36,593 bases of DNA, from IMG/VR virus record IMGVR_UViG_3300035701_000134, positions 1 through 36,593 of that record. One strand, given 5' to 3'. The position numbers and the translations under genes were made by a program. The notes beneath the pieces were generated by a model that was not told the DNA's origin, ran no database searches, and saw nothing but the letters and a program-made list of their open reading frames with translations. The stretch is from a virus. Shown piece after piece: positions 6,169-14,400 of the stretch (positions are counted from its first letter, which is position 1; each line of letters opens with the position of its first letter).

Positions 6169-6197
6169 AGCTGTTAAGCGTCTAGAACTATGCTTAG

Positions 6198-6218
6198 AGC
6201 CCGTGAAAGCGGGCTTTT
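6198..6218 (+). terminator. Intrinsic terminator 1 of the late leader
   Basis: AGCCCG pairs with CGGGCT around TGAAAG, followed by four Ts. It lies about 25 bases after the expected start of the possible promoter. Confidence 0.7.
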
Positions 6219-6226
6219 GCATTAGC

Positions 6227-6240
6227 GCGTCGCGGGTAGG
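6227..6240 (+). repeat. 14-bp direct repeat, left copy
   Basis: GCGTCGCGGGTAGG occurs here and exactly at 6949-6962. In both places the following bases can form a tRNA-like D-arm. Confidence 0.85.
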
Positions 6241-6266
6241 ACACGCGGTCAAGTCGCCAGCCTCAT
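6231..6266 (+). pseudogene. tRNA-Met(CAT)-like 5' half
   Basis: The sequence reads as a tRNA up to the anticodon: acceptor 5' strand CGCGGGT, then AG, a D-arm with stem GAC/GTC and a canonical loop with A14 and GG18-19, a G, then CCAGC and CTCAT with U33 and anticodon CAT at 6264-6266. After the anticodon the match stops: GGGCC cannot pair with CCAGC, and the sequence passes into a terminator. It is therefore not an intact tRNA. A matching 3' part lies at 7351-7386. Interpretation by eye. Confidence 0.45.
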
Positions 6267-6270
6267 TTGG

Positions 6271-6292
6271 GCCACCTTTCGGGGTGGCTTTT
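6271..6292 (+). terminator. Intrinsic terminator 2 of the late leader
   Basis: GCCACC pairs with GGTGGC around TTTCGG and is followed by TTTT. It is the second terminator-like hairpin between the possible promoter and the holin-like gene. Confidence 0.7.
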
Positions 6293-6371
6293 CCATTATA
6301 GGCACTTATTGGAGCACGATTTCGACTCGTCAGTCGCATCATGTCTCCAAATACAATACACGGAGGTGAAA

Positions 6372-6668
6372 ATGGATTTCTCTCTATTATGGCTAACACT
6401 CGCAGCGTTTTTCGGTGGTATTCTGGCAGCGGTCCTCGGATGGATTGAATCCCATGGGGCCTTTGAGGGCCGTAAGTTCTTCGCAAGCATCATCCGGGCT
6501 TTTGTGGCTGCGGTGGTAGCTGCCCTGGCTTATCCATACATAGGGCCAATCACTATACCAGTCCTGCTCGGTGCACTCCTGGCTGGTGCTGGTGTTGATG
6601 TCTTAGGCCATCGGTTAGCCGGAACTGGCACCACGACTGGCAATACTACAACCAGTCCCCCGAAGTAA
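6372..6668 (+). CDS. Holin-like membrane protein, 98 aa
   Basis: The start is set by GGAGGTG upstream; the frame extends further but without a ribosome site. The product has about three hydrophobic segments (LLWLTLAAFFGGILAAVLGW, IIRAFVAAVVAALAYPYIG, ITIPVLLGALLAGAGVDVL) and a polar tail rich in T, G and N. Size and topology fit phage holins, which permeabilise the inner membrane at lysis. No endolysin gene is recognisable beside it, so the call rests on topology and position before the packaging genes. Confidence 0.55.
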   Translation: MDFSLLWLTLAAFFGGILAAVLGWIESHGAFEGRKFFASIIRAFVAAVVAALAYPYIGPITIPVLLGALLAGAGVDVLGHRLAGTGTTTGNTTTSPPK

Positions 6669-6670
6669 TA

Positions 6671-6690
6671 ACTTATTTGCTCCAATAAGT
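6671..6690 (+). other. Short AT-rich inverted repeat
   Basis: ACTTATT pairs with AATAAGT around TGCTCC just after the holin-like stop. There is no clear T-run, so it is a weak hairpin of uncertain role. Confidence 0.3.
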
Positions 6691-6752
6691 GCTATGGCTA
6701 TTTGATTAACATGAGAAACGGGTTTTTCTGCTGGCTGAATATCAAAGAGTTT

Positions 6753-6974
6753 ATGAACACCTACCAGGAATTCCATGCCTTCGTCGAAGGGTTCTCGGAG
6801 AGCTTTTGCTTTTGGAGAGCGAACGTTGATCCCTCTGAAGAGTTGCTGAACGACATCAAGAACGAGCATCACTACTACGTTTTCGGCCGGGTAGTAGGGT
6901 TTATCGGCCTCGTTATGTTTGGAGTAGGCATAGTTAAGATATTGCGAAGCGTCGCGGGTAGGGCAAAAAGTTAA
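6753..6974 (+). CDS. Small single-span membrane protein, 73 aa
   Basis: The frame is open from 6702 with ATGs at 6711 and 6753; 6753 is preferred because AAAGAG lies just upstream. The protein has a soluble N-terminus (MNTYQEFHAFVEGFSESFCFW) and one transmembrane segment (VVGFIGLVMFGVGIVKIL). Its last codons (SVAGRAKS) are encoded by the 14-bp repeat GCGTCGCGGGTAGG and its flank. It could be a lysis accessory protein next to the holin-like gene, but nothing specific shows this. It ends one base from the convergent HNH gene. Confidence 0.45.
   Translation: MNTYQEFHAFVEGFSESFCFWRANVDPSEELLNDIKNEHHYYVFGRVVGFIGLVMFGVGIVKILRSVAGRAKS
6949..6962 (+). repeat. 14-bp direct repeat, right copy
   Basis: Exact second copy of 6227-6240. 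From 6953, CGCGGGT AG GGC, a short loop and GCT give another, poorer tRNA 5'-end-like pattern without a GG in the D-loop. The minus-strand HNH gene ends at 6976, immediately after it. Confidence 0.8.
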
Positions 6975-6975
6975 G

Positions 6976-7314
6976 CTATAGAAAATCAGGATGATGAAGT
7001 TTGCGGTGACAATTTGCACAAAGCACAGTACATTTGGAAATTTCTGCTAATATGCGTTTACGGCCCCATCCCTTGTTACTAATATCAGCAATATTGGTGG
7101 ATTTATCTGTACCATTATGATGGAAGTCTAGAGTTGCCGGATGGCCTTCGCCACATTGGCTGCAACTGAGCTTGAGGCCTCTTATATAATCCCTGATTCT
7201 TATTTTATTTCTCCGTGCAGCTTCTTTGTGGCGTTCGCAATTGTGGGGATACCAAACATTGCGCATATACTCGCGATGCTTCCGCCTTCTAACTTCAGGG
7301 TCTTTATACGGCAT
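6976..7314 (-). CDS. HNH endonuclease, 112 aa (minus strand)
   Basis: The C-terminal half carries a zinc-bound HNH nuclease: C51-x2-C54, LDFHH at 63-66 and C99-x2-C102-H103. The N-terminal half is basic and helical (RRRKHREYMRNVWYPHNCERHKEAARR). Such small enzymes nick or cut DNA and are often free-standing homing endonucleases in phages. It is the only clear gene on this strand. A promoter is visible at 7323-7351, with the start codon only eight bases after the -10 box. tRNA-like sequences lie on both sides of it, suggesting it moved in as a unit. Confidence 0.85.
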   Translation of the reverse strand: MPYKDPEVRRRKHREYMRNVWYPHNCERHKEAARRNKIRIRDYIRGLKLSCSQCGEGHPATLDFHHNGTDKSTNIADISNKGWGRKRILAEISKCTVLCANCHRKLHHPDFL

Positions 7315-7322
7315 TCGTCATT

Positions 7323-7351
7323 ATGATACCCGAAATAGCAAAATAAGTCAA
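7323..7351 (-). promoter_or_regulatory. Minus-strand sigma70-type promoter for the HNH gene
   Basis: On the minus strand TTGACT (7351-7346) and TATCAT (7328-7323) are separated by 17 bases. The ATG at 7314 is only eight bases past the -10 box, so the mRNA would be nearly leaderless unless an internal start is used. Confidence 0.55.
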
Positions 7352-7386
7352 GATGCGACCCGGTGCGATTCCGGGACCCGCCACCA
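7351..7386 (+). pseudogene. tRNA 3' part with T-arm, acceptor strand and CCA
   Basis: CCCGG (7359-7363), a seven-base loop TGCGATT and CCGGG (7371-7375) form a perfect T-arm. ACCCGCC, A and CCA follow, the correct length for an acceptor 3' strand, discriminator and CCA end. No GGCGGGT acceptor partner exists within about 80 bases upstream. The 5' half at 6231 would pair at six of seven positions. It could be a degraded phage tRNA or a tRNA-end attachment site, although no integrase is present. Confidence 0.5.
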
Positions 7387-7401
7387 TTTATCAAGGAGAA
7401 C

Positions 7402-7509
7402 ATGAAGAAAGCTGACAGAATCTTACTAATCATAATCGGAGTACTGATGGCCACCTTAATCGCAGTCTGGGTCTGGGTCGCCACGGCTTTCCAGGGGGTA
7501 TGCCCATGA
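7402..7509 (+). CDS. Very small membrane protein, 35 aa
   Basis: The start follows CAAGGAGAAC. The product has a basic N-terminus (MKKADR) followed by one hydrophobic segment (ILLIIIGVLMATLIAVWVWVA) and ends in GVCP. It overlaps the next tiny gene by ATGA. Its position between the lysis-like region and the packaging genes and its single span suggest a small lysis or membrane accessory protein, without proof. Confidence 0.55.
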   Translation: MKKADRILLIIIGVLMATLIAVWVWVATAFQGVCP

Positions 7510-7586
7510 AATTCGAGGATAACTTTACCTGGACTGAGGAACACTTTACCTGGAGTGACCAGAATACCACCTTAGAGGCGCCATGA
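7506..7586 (+). CDS. 26-aa peptide gene bridging two overlaps
   Basis: The frame starts by ATGA overlap with the preceding gene and ends by ATGA overlap with the next. It encodes an acidic, aromatic peptide with an internal near-repeat (NFTWTEE and HFTWSDQ). The double overlap suggests real translation by coupling. Confidence 0.45.
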   Translation: MKFEDNFTWTEEHFTWSDQNTTLEAP

Positions 7587-7942
7587 GCGAGGAAGTAACA
7601 AAGTATCCTCGGGGACACCACCCTAACTCACTGAACGCCATAAAGCGAGGCGGCTTCAAGCCGGGGCAATCAGGCAATCCCAAAGGACGGCCCAAGGGCA
7701 TACACTATGTCAGCGAGGCTCTGAGGGAACTTCTAAAGGACCCAGAAGTGGCTAAGGACCTCGCTCAGGAGTTAATGAAGAGAGCCAAGAAACGTGACAG
7801 CGCCATGGATATCCTGTTGGACAGGACAGAGGGCAAGGTCACTCAGCCCATCGGAATAGACCCGACAATGCCAGTGGTCATTGACAGGATAGTGGCCCAC
7901 ATTGCAGAGGACAAGCAGAATGGCAATAGCTCAGGAACTTAG
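7583..7942 (+). CDS. terS: DUF5681-type protein, probable terminase small subunit, 119 aa
   Basis: The N-terminus holds the DUF5681 signature FKPGQSGNPKGRPKG (about residues 31-45). A helical region follows (SEALRELLKDPEVAKDLAQELMKRA) and then an acidic tail. DUF5681 proteins lie next to terminase large subunits in many phages and are commonly taken as small terminases that recognise the packaging site. This gene overlaps the start of TerL. Family call is confident; the DNA-binding role is inferred from position. Confidence 0.75.
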   Translation: MSEEVTKYPRGHHPNSLNAIKRGGFKPGQSGNPKGRPKGIHYVSEALRELLKDPEVAKDLAQELMKRAKKRDSAMDILLDRTEGKVTQPIGIDPTMPVVIDRIVAHIAEDKQNGNSSGT

Positions 7943-9203
7943 GCCATACAGGGAAGTCATAGACAATGAGATACACCTTAACTTCCACTCCGGCCAGTCG
8001 AGGACATGGCAGAGCCAGAGACGCTTTGTTGCCATGCAGGCCGGCACCCAGGCAGGGAAAACGGTTTTTGGCCCAGATTGGCTCTACCGGGAGATAAAGG
8101 AACGTGGTGAAGGTGACTATCTGGCCGTCACTTCCACATTCCCGCTGCTCGAGCTCAAGATGCTGCCCGAGTTCCTGACTTTATTTGTTGAGCTGTTACA
8201 CCTGGGCAGTTACTCAGATTACAAAAAGGCTTTCACCTTTCATAATGGCAAGACCAGGGTGATATTCGGCAGTGCCACAAATCCTGAGTCTCTGGAGTCG
8301 GCCACGGCAAAGGCAGCCTGGCTTGATGAACCGGGGCAAAAGCAGTTCAGGCGGGACACATGGGAAGCCGTGCAAAGGCGTCTTTCCATCCATCAGGGAA
8401 GAGCTCTATTCACGACATCGCTCTATTGCCTGGGCTGGTTTAAGACTGAGGTTTATGACCTGTGGGAGGCGGGCGACCCTGATTACGACGTTATTATATT
8501 CGACTCCACAATGAACCCGGCTTTCCCGAAGGCTGAGTTTGAAAGAGTCCGCGGCAGACTTCCGGCGTGGAAGTTCAACATGCTCTACCGTGGGAGATAT
8601 GACACACCGGAAGGGCTAATCTACTCCTCGTTTGACCCCAAGCACTGCCTGAAGGGGCGGTTCGAGATACCTAAGAACTGGCTAATCTACTCAGGACACG
8701 ACTTCGGGGCTGCCAACCCGGCGGCGATCTTCTTTGCTGAGGACCCGGGCACCGGGCTTCTATGGGCTTTCCACGAATACCTGCCGGGGCCCGGGAAGTC
8801 TATAGCAGAGCATGTGGCTGAGTTCAAGAGGATAACTGAGGGCTATAACGTGGTCAAGAGAGTGGGGGGCAGCCACCAGGAAGAGGAAATCAGGCAGGCG
8901 TATGACGCCCATGGCTGGCCAATCAGTGAGCCGCCTGAAATGAACCGCAGGGTAGAGACCCAAATCGCTAAGGTTTTCGCCTGGCACAAGCTCAACAGAA
9001 TCATGGTATTCAAGGATCTGCTGGGGTACCTCGACGAAAAGCAATCCTTTTCCAGAAAGCTGGACGATAGATACCGGCCGACCGACGAGATAGAGGACGA
9101 AGCACGTTATCACCTGCTGGCGGGGGAACGCTATATCATAGCGGACCTGGCCGAGCCAGACAGGATGGAGAATAAGCAAGAGGGGGAAGCCTGGCAATTC
9201 TAA
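7920..9203 (+). CDS. terL: Terminase large subunit (TerL), 427 aa
   Basis: The packaging motor ATPase and nuclease. Walker A GTQAGKT lies at residues 42-48, and Walker B with catalytic acid in AAWLDEP. The C-terminal nuclease begins with YSGHDFGAANPAA, giving the first metal-binding aspartate of the RNase H-like fold. The linker contains YRGRYDTPEGLIY. The frame is open from 7902, but 7920 gives the usual N-terminus. It overlaps the small-subunit gene by 23 bases. It hydrolyses ATP to pump DNA through the portal and cuts concatemers. Length and motif order indicate an intact protein. Confidence 0.93.
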   Translation: MAIAQELRPYREVIDNEIHLNFHSGQSRTWQSQRRFVAMQAGTQAGKTVFGPDWLYREIKERGEGDYLAVTSTFPLLELKMLPEFLTLFVELLHLGSYSDYKKAFTFHNGKTRVIFGSATNPESLESATAKAAWLDEPGQKQFRRDTWEAVQRRLSIHQGRALFTTSLYCLGWFKTEVYDLWEAGDPDYDVIIFDSTMNPAFPKAEFERVRGRLPAWKFNMLYRGRYDTPEGLIYSSFDPKHCLKGRFEIPKNWLIYSGHDFGAANPAAIFFAEDPGTGLLWAFHEYLPGPGKSIAEHVAEFKRITEGYNVVKRVGGSHQEEEIRQAYDAHGWPISEPPEMNRRVETQIAKVFAWHKLNRIMVFKDLLGYLDEKQSFSRKLDDRYRPTDEIEDEARYHLLAGERYIIADLAEPDRMENKQEGEAWQF

Positions 9204-9213
9204 GGAGGGCAAT

Positions 9214-9474
9214 ATGCAAGATGGCTTACAGGCAATGGTAGCAAGAATTGACGAAAGAACAGAGCATATACAGGAAGATGTGAAGGACTTGAAAGTCGGG
9301 CTTGCGAAGGTGGTAGAGACTGTCAACGGGCATAGCACACAGTTAGCAGCTATTGACGAAAAGGTCAAGAGCTCGAATAACGGCCTGAGTAAAAGGCAAA
9401 CGGTAGGGATTGGTGGTGCTGCCGGGGTTATTGCCTCTATCCTTGTGGCCATTATCGAATACTTCAGGCATTAA
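9214..9474 (+). CDS. Coiled-coil protein with C-terminal membrane anchor (XhlA-like), 86 aa
   Basis: A strong AAGGAGGG site precedes the start. Residues 1-55 form a coiled coil (RIDERTEHIQEDVKDLKVGLAKVVETVNGH); residues about 65-82 form one hydrophobic span (TVGIGGAAGVIASILVAIIEYF). This is the layout of XhlA-type haemolysin/lysis accessory proteins and similar phage proteins. It sits between TerL and portal. A lysis role is possible but not shown. Confidence 0.65.
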   Translation: MQDGLQAMVARIDERTEHIQEDVKDLKVGLAKVVETVNGHSTQLAAIDEKVKSSNNGLSKRQTVGIGGAAGVIASILVAIIEYFRH

Positions 9475-9483
9475 GGAGCAACT

Positions 9484-11271
9484 ATGGCAGACACAATGAG
9501 CGACGAATACAAGGTATTTGACGATAAGCGGACGGCTCTGAAGCCCATACATGACCGTCAGGACGTGGACGAGGCCCTTTATTACCTCAAGCCCTACAAG
9601 ATGATGTCCCTGGAGGACCCCCGGAAGGAAATGCCGGACGTCGTCAATGTGACCCTGAACGATTGCCTGCTCTACGCCGTGAAAACCATCTCTATCCTGG
9701 GCGGAGCCAGTATGCAGGCCGTGATTGAGGGGCATAAGTTGACCGACAAGCAGGGCAGCCTGATTGAGCAGTTCCTGGAAGACCTTTACTACACGATAGA
9801 TGAATGGCTGGAGAACAGAGGAATATGGGGATTGGGCGCCTTTGTTGACGAGCAGATTATGCTTCGAGGACATGTCGGGGCCCGGCCGTGCCTGAGAATA
9901 GGCGAAGACGGCAGCCTGGTGCCCGATGTCACCCCTCTGGACACCCGATTCTTTGCCCCTGAGCTGGGGACCACGGGAATTGTCTGGGGGGCTCCCTGGT
10001 TTAGCCAGACGAAAGAGGAAATAGAGCGGGAGTATAACAAGCCGGGCGATAACCCGCCGCGTGTCGAGGGCAGTGACAATGAAGTTGTGGACTTCTGGAA
10101 CTCTGAGGAGAACAAAGTCTTTGTGCAGAAGCAGGTGGTCCGACGTGTGCCCAATACCTACGGATATCCGCCGTTCATTTATGCGGTCGTTCATGCCGGC
10201 TCCATGTTTTACAGCAAGGACGCCGTAGAGCACCGCGGGGAAAGCATACTGTGGGCCAACCGCAGCCTGTGGCACGAGAAAAACAGCGCTGCCACTATCC
10301 TGAAGACGCTGACAGTGCAGGGACTGTTTGCTGCCCTGCAGTATGAAACTGCCAAGCCGGGCCAAGCCCCAAAGCCTAAGAAGTCTCCCTATGCGCCAAG
10401 GACCATTCACCCTGTCGAGAAAGGCGGCGGCTTCAGGGCCATGCCGGTTACCGACATTAAGAGAGCTACTACGCTGTTTTACTCCATCCTGGAAGCCGAC
10501 CTGCAGCGGGGCAGCTTGGCAGCCATTGACTACGGGACGTTGAACTTTCCGCTGTCATCGCTGGCCCTGGCCAAGCTGACGGGTTCAAGGAATGACATAT
10601 TCCTGCCCCGGGTGAACACAAAGGCCACCTTCTACCAGGCGCTTAGCCGAATGATGATCAAGCAATGTATAGCACTCGACCAGCCGATAATGCTCGGGCA
10701 AAGAGGCAGCGAGAATGAGTATAGGCCGGCTGATCTGGCTGGTGACTACACCATTAAATACCGGTTCTTTACTGAGTCGGCAGAGCAACGGATAGCCGAT
10801 TTAACCATGGCCAAGGATGCAAGTCTGTTCTACTCTAGAGAAACTATAAGACGAGAATATCTGAAGGACAAGGACCCGGACGGGGAAGAGATCAAGAAGA
10901 AATCGGAGGAAGCAGAGAGAGTAGACGAAGTCGTGTTCCTATACAGGAGAGCACGAAAGCTGATCGAACCTGTCAAGCAAAACGAGAAAGTACCTTTCCA
11001 GAACAAGGTCGAGGCTTTCCTGTTAGGGCAGAGAATAGCAACCATCCTGACACAACGAAGAAGCATGGGGCAGTTGAGCCCGCTGGAGACCAGTGGCTTC
11101 CCCGAGGTCCAGGCGGCGCGCGGCCGGCAGTCCGAACCGGCGCCGGCCAGTGAGCAAGGGACTGGTGGAGCTGAGGGTGGGGCCAGCGCAGGCAAGGTCG
11201 CACAGAGGCCATCGATGCTCACCAGAGGCGCTACTGCCGAAGAAGATGCCGAGGAGGGCGAATATGCCTGA
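9484..11271 (+). CDS. Portal (head-tail connector) protein, 595 aa
   Basis: Placed directly after TerL, with a size near the usual range for podovirus portals (500-700). The sequence has portal-like features: the early region has YYLKPYKMMSLEDPRKEMPDVV and a helical stretch with LIEQFLEDLYYTIDEWLENRGIWGLGAFV. The middle has TPLDTRFFAPELG and IVWGAPWFSQTKEEIEREY, then YGYPPFIYAVVHAGSMFYSKDAVEHRGES. The C-terminus is a disordered tail rich in G, A, S and E. The portal dodecamer forms the DNA channel at one head vertex. The call rests on these patterns and on gene order. Its stop overlaps the next small gene. Confidence 0.8.
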   Translation: MADTMSDEYKVFDDKRTALKPIHDRQDVDEALYYLKPYKMMSLEDPRKEMPDVVNVTLNDCLLYAVKTISILGGASMQAVIEGHKLTDKQGSLIEQFLEDLYYTIDEWLENRGIWGLGAFVDEQIMLRGHVGARPCLRIGEDGSLVPDVTPLDTRFFAPELGTTGIVWGAPWFSQTKEEIEREYNKPGDNPPRVEGSDNEVVDFWNSEENKVFVQKQVVRRVPNTYGYPPFIYAVVHAGSMFYSKDAVEHRGESILWANRSLWHEKNSAATILKTLTVQGLFAALQYETAKPGQAPKPKKSPYAPRTIHPVEKGGGFRAMPVTDIKRATTLFYSILEADLQRGSLAAIDYGTLNFPLSSLALAKLTGSRNDIFLPRVNTKATFYQALSRMMIKQCIALDQPIMLGQRGSENEYRPADLAGDYTIKYRFFTESAEQRIADLTMAKDASLFYSRETIRREYLKDKDPDGEEIKKKSEEAERVDEVVFLYRRARKLIEPVKQNEKVPFQNKVEAFLLGQRIATILTQRRSMGQLSPLETSGFPEVQAARGRQSEPAPASEQGTGGAEGGASAGKVAQRPSMLTRGATAEEDAEEGEYA

Positions 11272-11425
11272 CAACAAACTAGGCTTTGACTTCACCATAG
11301 AAGACCTCGACCGCATGGTTATTGAGGCTGCCAGGGGCGAAGGCAACAATCAAAACCAGGCAAAAGGCACAAAGCCAAACGCCATAAAGGAACTCATAGC
11401 AAAGGCTAAGTTAGGGAAGAAATGA
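11264..11425 (+). CDS. Small hypothetical protein, 53 aa
   Basis: GAGGAGGG precedes the ATG, which overlaps the portal stop region. The end overlaps the giant gene's start by ATGA. The protein has an acidic N-terminus (LGFDFTIEDLDRMVIEAARGE) and a lysine-rich C-terminus (IKELIAKAKLGKK). The double overlap makes translation likely; it may serve to couple portal and giant protein synthesis. Function unknown. Confidence 0.6.
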   Translation: MPDNKLGFDFTIEDLDRMVIEAARGEGNNQNQAKGTKPNAIKELIAKAKLGKK

Positions 11426-14400
11426 TAGGTTTAGACGAAGCACAACTATTAAAGCAGTTTCGGGAGGCCAAAGACGTAGAGATTGAACGCCTCTTGAGCC
11501 AGTATAGCACTTCGTTAAGTGACGTGCGCGAGATGTACCCGCAATTAACAGGGGCTATCTCACAGAGGCAACTTACGACTGCCTTCCCAACTCAACCTTT
11601 ATTCTTTACTCCAAGCGAAGCTATGGAAATGGGGCTTTCATTACAGGAAGGCTGGATGTTGAAGATGACACCGACTGAGGGGGGCTATACGTCCAGCTTC
11701 ATTACGCCCTCTAAGTGGGAGGTCACGGAGGACGATTTCTATGTTTCACCAACTGGTGAAAGATACTCAAAGGCTGACATGGAAGCTCTCCTGGCGGTCC
11801 CGACTGGAGAATATACGGAGATTTCGGTAGCCACAACAATAGACGACTTAACAGAGGAAGGGAAAATTCAATATCAGGAGTATCAGTCTTCCGGCGGGCA
11901 ACTAGATGTCGTAGGGTGGCTGAATTTAAGGGAAGCACAGCAAGTCGAAACAGAGCAAGTCTTCGGCAAGGTGTTTCCTGAACAGACTACAGATGAAGTC
12001 TTAAACTACATGGCGACTGACCCCACAGGATTCCTTGCGGATATACGAGAAATAGGCCCAACTGAGGACGTGATAACGCTGCTCAAGTCGCTTGAATTTC
12101 AAGATGAGCAAGGGAATCCCTACCATCTTACCGATGAGGAAATACAGGAGTTATTCGGCACGACCCCTGTGCCAGAGTATATTCCTGAAAGTGCGTGGAA
12201 AGACTTTAAGGATTCGTTACTGGCTGGTGCTGTGGGGACGATACAGAATATAGAGACGTGGCTATTGACGCAACCTGTCACTAAGCCGACGGCTGAGAAT
12301 GTGCAGGCATGGGCGACGCGCACAACTGCGATTGCGCCTGAATTTCTGGGGCAGTATCTTGAAACAACAGCTCAAGCGCACTATGAAGAGGCTTTAAGGC
12401 AAACAGCAGAGGCATATATACGCAGAAGGCAACAGCAACAGCAATACTGGATTGACCATCCTGAGTTAGTGCCGAATCCCGAATATCTACAGAACCCATT
12501 TAAGAAGCCCAGTTTATTTCTAACGCCTGGCTATTGGACTTATAGCATTGGTAGTAGCCTGGCTTACTCACTTGCTGTTATGGGGACTATCGTCGCGGTG
12601 AGTGCCGTTGCTACTCCCTTTGCTGGGATACCCGCAGGTGTGTTGGTGGCTGCAATGCCTGAAGCTGGCAATATGCTTGACCAGTTGATAAGTATGGGCG
12701 TGCCGGTAGCGGAGGCGAGGCAAAAGGCTCTACTTGGGGGCCTCATTGCTGGCGGGGTTGAGGCGGTTTCAGATATACCATTCATAGGACTGGTATTTAA
12801 GCCACTCAGGCCAGTTATACAACCCTTAATAAACACAATAAAGAAAATAACGACAAACGCTCTCGCCAAAGCTGTGATTACTGGCCTAACGATTCCACAA
12901 ATTGAGGGATTAGAGGAAGTAGTGACTCAGTTAGCACAAAACGCCATTCTCAAACACTATGACGCAACTCAATCTCTCTTAGAAGGCGTGAGCCAGGCTT
13001 ATATTCAGGCAACGATAGCGTCTTTACCTTTCGGTGCTATCGGTGGCATGGCATCATACCGAACCTTCAGGAGTAGTTTATCTACCGAGACAGGGACACA
13101 GCTTGATGGCCTGGTAGATAAACTCCAGAAGCAAGGTTTGACCGAGGAACAGGCTCAGGTACAGGCGGTCAATGAACTGGCACGGACTCCCGAAATAGAG
13201 CCTGACCTTTCGAAAGCGATTGAGGCTGCACAACAGGAATACCTCGAATCCCAGGGTGTTTCTTCTGTGGAGGAATTGATACCTGACCAGGGAATTGCAG
13301 GGGATATTCTTAATGAGATGAGGATTGCGGAGGAGATTGGAAGGGGAGTTACAATCTCAGATGTTACCCCTAAAGGATTTGGCGTTGAGGAAGGCGGTGA
13401 GGTTGTTTCTCCTAAAGTCCAGAAACGTGCAGGGGAGACACTTGACGAAGCTATTGCTAGGGAAGTCGGGTATCAAATAGACAATGGGCGGGTGAAGTTG
13501 GCTGAAGATAGAGATGGTTGGAAGGCCACCATTGTTGGTGTCGCTGATGATAAACCTCATGTAATCAGGGCATATAGCAAGCAACAGGTACTAAACGAAG
13601 TATGGAAATACCTTAACCCAGACTATGTGGAAGCTAAAGCAGTAACCCCTACTGCAACCGCAGAGAAAATTACTGCACCTGAAGTTGCAAAGGGGCAAAT
13701 TGTCAAAGTTCCTTATGGAACACAGGCTTATCAAGTTCTACTGAAAGACAAAATATCTGTTGCTGAATTACAAGCAAAGATAGATTGGAATAAAAAACAG
13801 GAACAGAATTGGCTCAGTAAAGTTGCTGAGATGGGTGATGTGGCTCAAGAACAAGCCAATACATACCGCAAGGGTATTGATTCAATGGAATCCCTATTAC
13901 CTAAAGGTGTTATCCCTGAAGTTAGTGGGGTCGTCCCACAGGCTGGTATAGCTAAAATAAACATATTAAGCGAGGATAAGTCTCTATTGAATGAGATTTC
14001 TCCCTCAATACTAGATTTTATTAGCAAAATGGCTGATGCTGGTTATACGGTCAACCTTGTTCCCCGTGTCAAAGGAATTAAATATGCGTATGTAAGTAGA
14101 GGAATGGAGGAACGTCCCTTTGACATTTTTATTAATATCCAAAAGGGAGAGATAAACGAAAGTCTAATTCACGAAGCATTACATCAGATTGGAGATGGAA
14201 AATGGAATTCTCCTCTGGCAAAGGCGATGCGGACAGAATGGGAAACTTTCTTGAAGAAATCTCCTGCCGAAAGTAAAGCAATGGGATTTACTGACCCAAT
14301 GTGGAATGTAAGAAAGAAACGGGGAGAGTTGTTATCAGAATTGGGAGAACAATACATTGCTACTCCTGAAGAATTGAAAAACAATATGCCTTCGGTTTAT

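Noticed and set aside
6231-6305. Complete tRNA gene at 6231
   Set aside because: The 3' side of the anticodon stem, the T-arm and acceptor strand are missing; the sequence becomes a terminator hairpin.
6615-7019. Minus-strand frame of 134 codons over the membrane-protein gene
   Set aside because: It overlaps the HNH gene end, has no ribosome site, and the forward frame has a clear membrane segment.
8760-9452. Minus-strand open frame of 230 codons opposite TerL
   Set aside because: Antisense to TerL and the coiled-coil gene; no start signals or recognisable motif.
9343-10410. Long minus-strand open frame (355 codons) opposite the portal
   Set aside because: It lies antisense to a well-supported portal gene, has no ribosome site, no family-like motifs, and composition typical of a shadow frame.
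12281-12499. Minus-strand short frames within the giant gene
   Set aside because: Many such frames occur at the density expected by chance and none has start signals.
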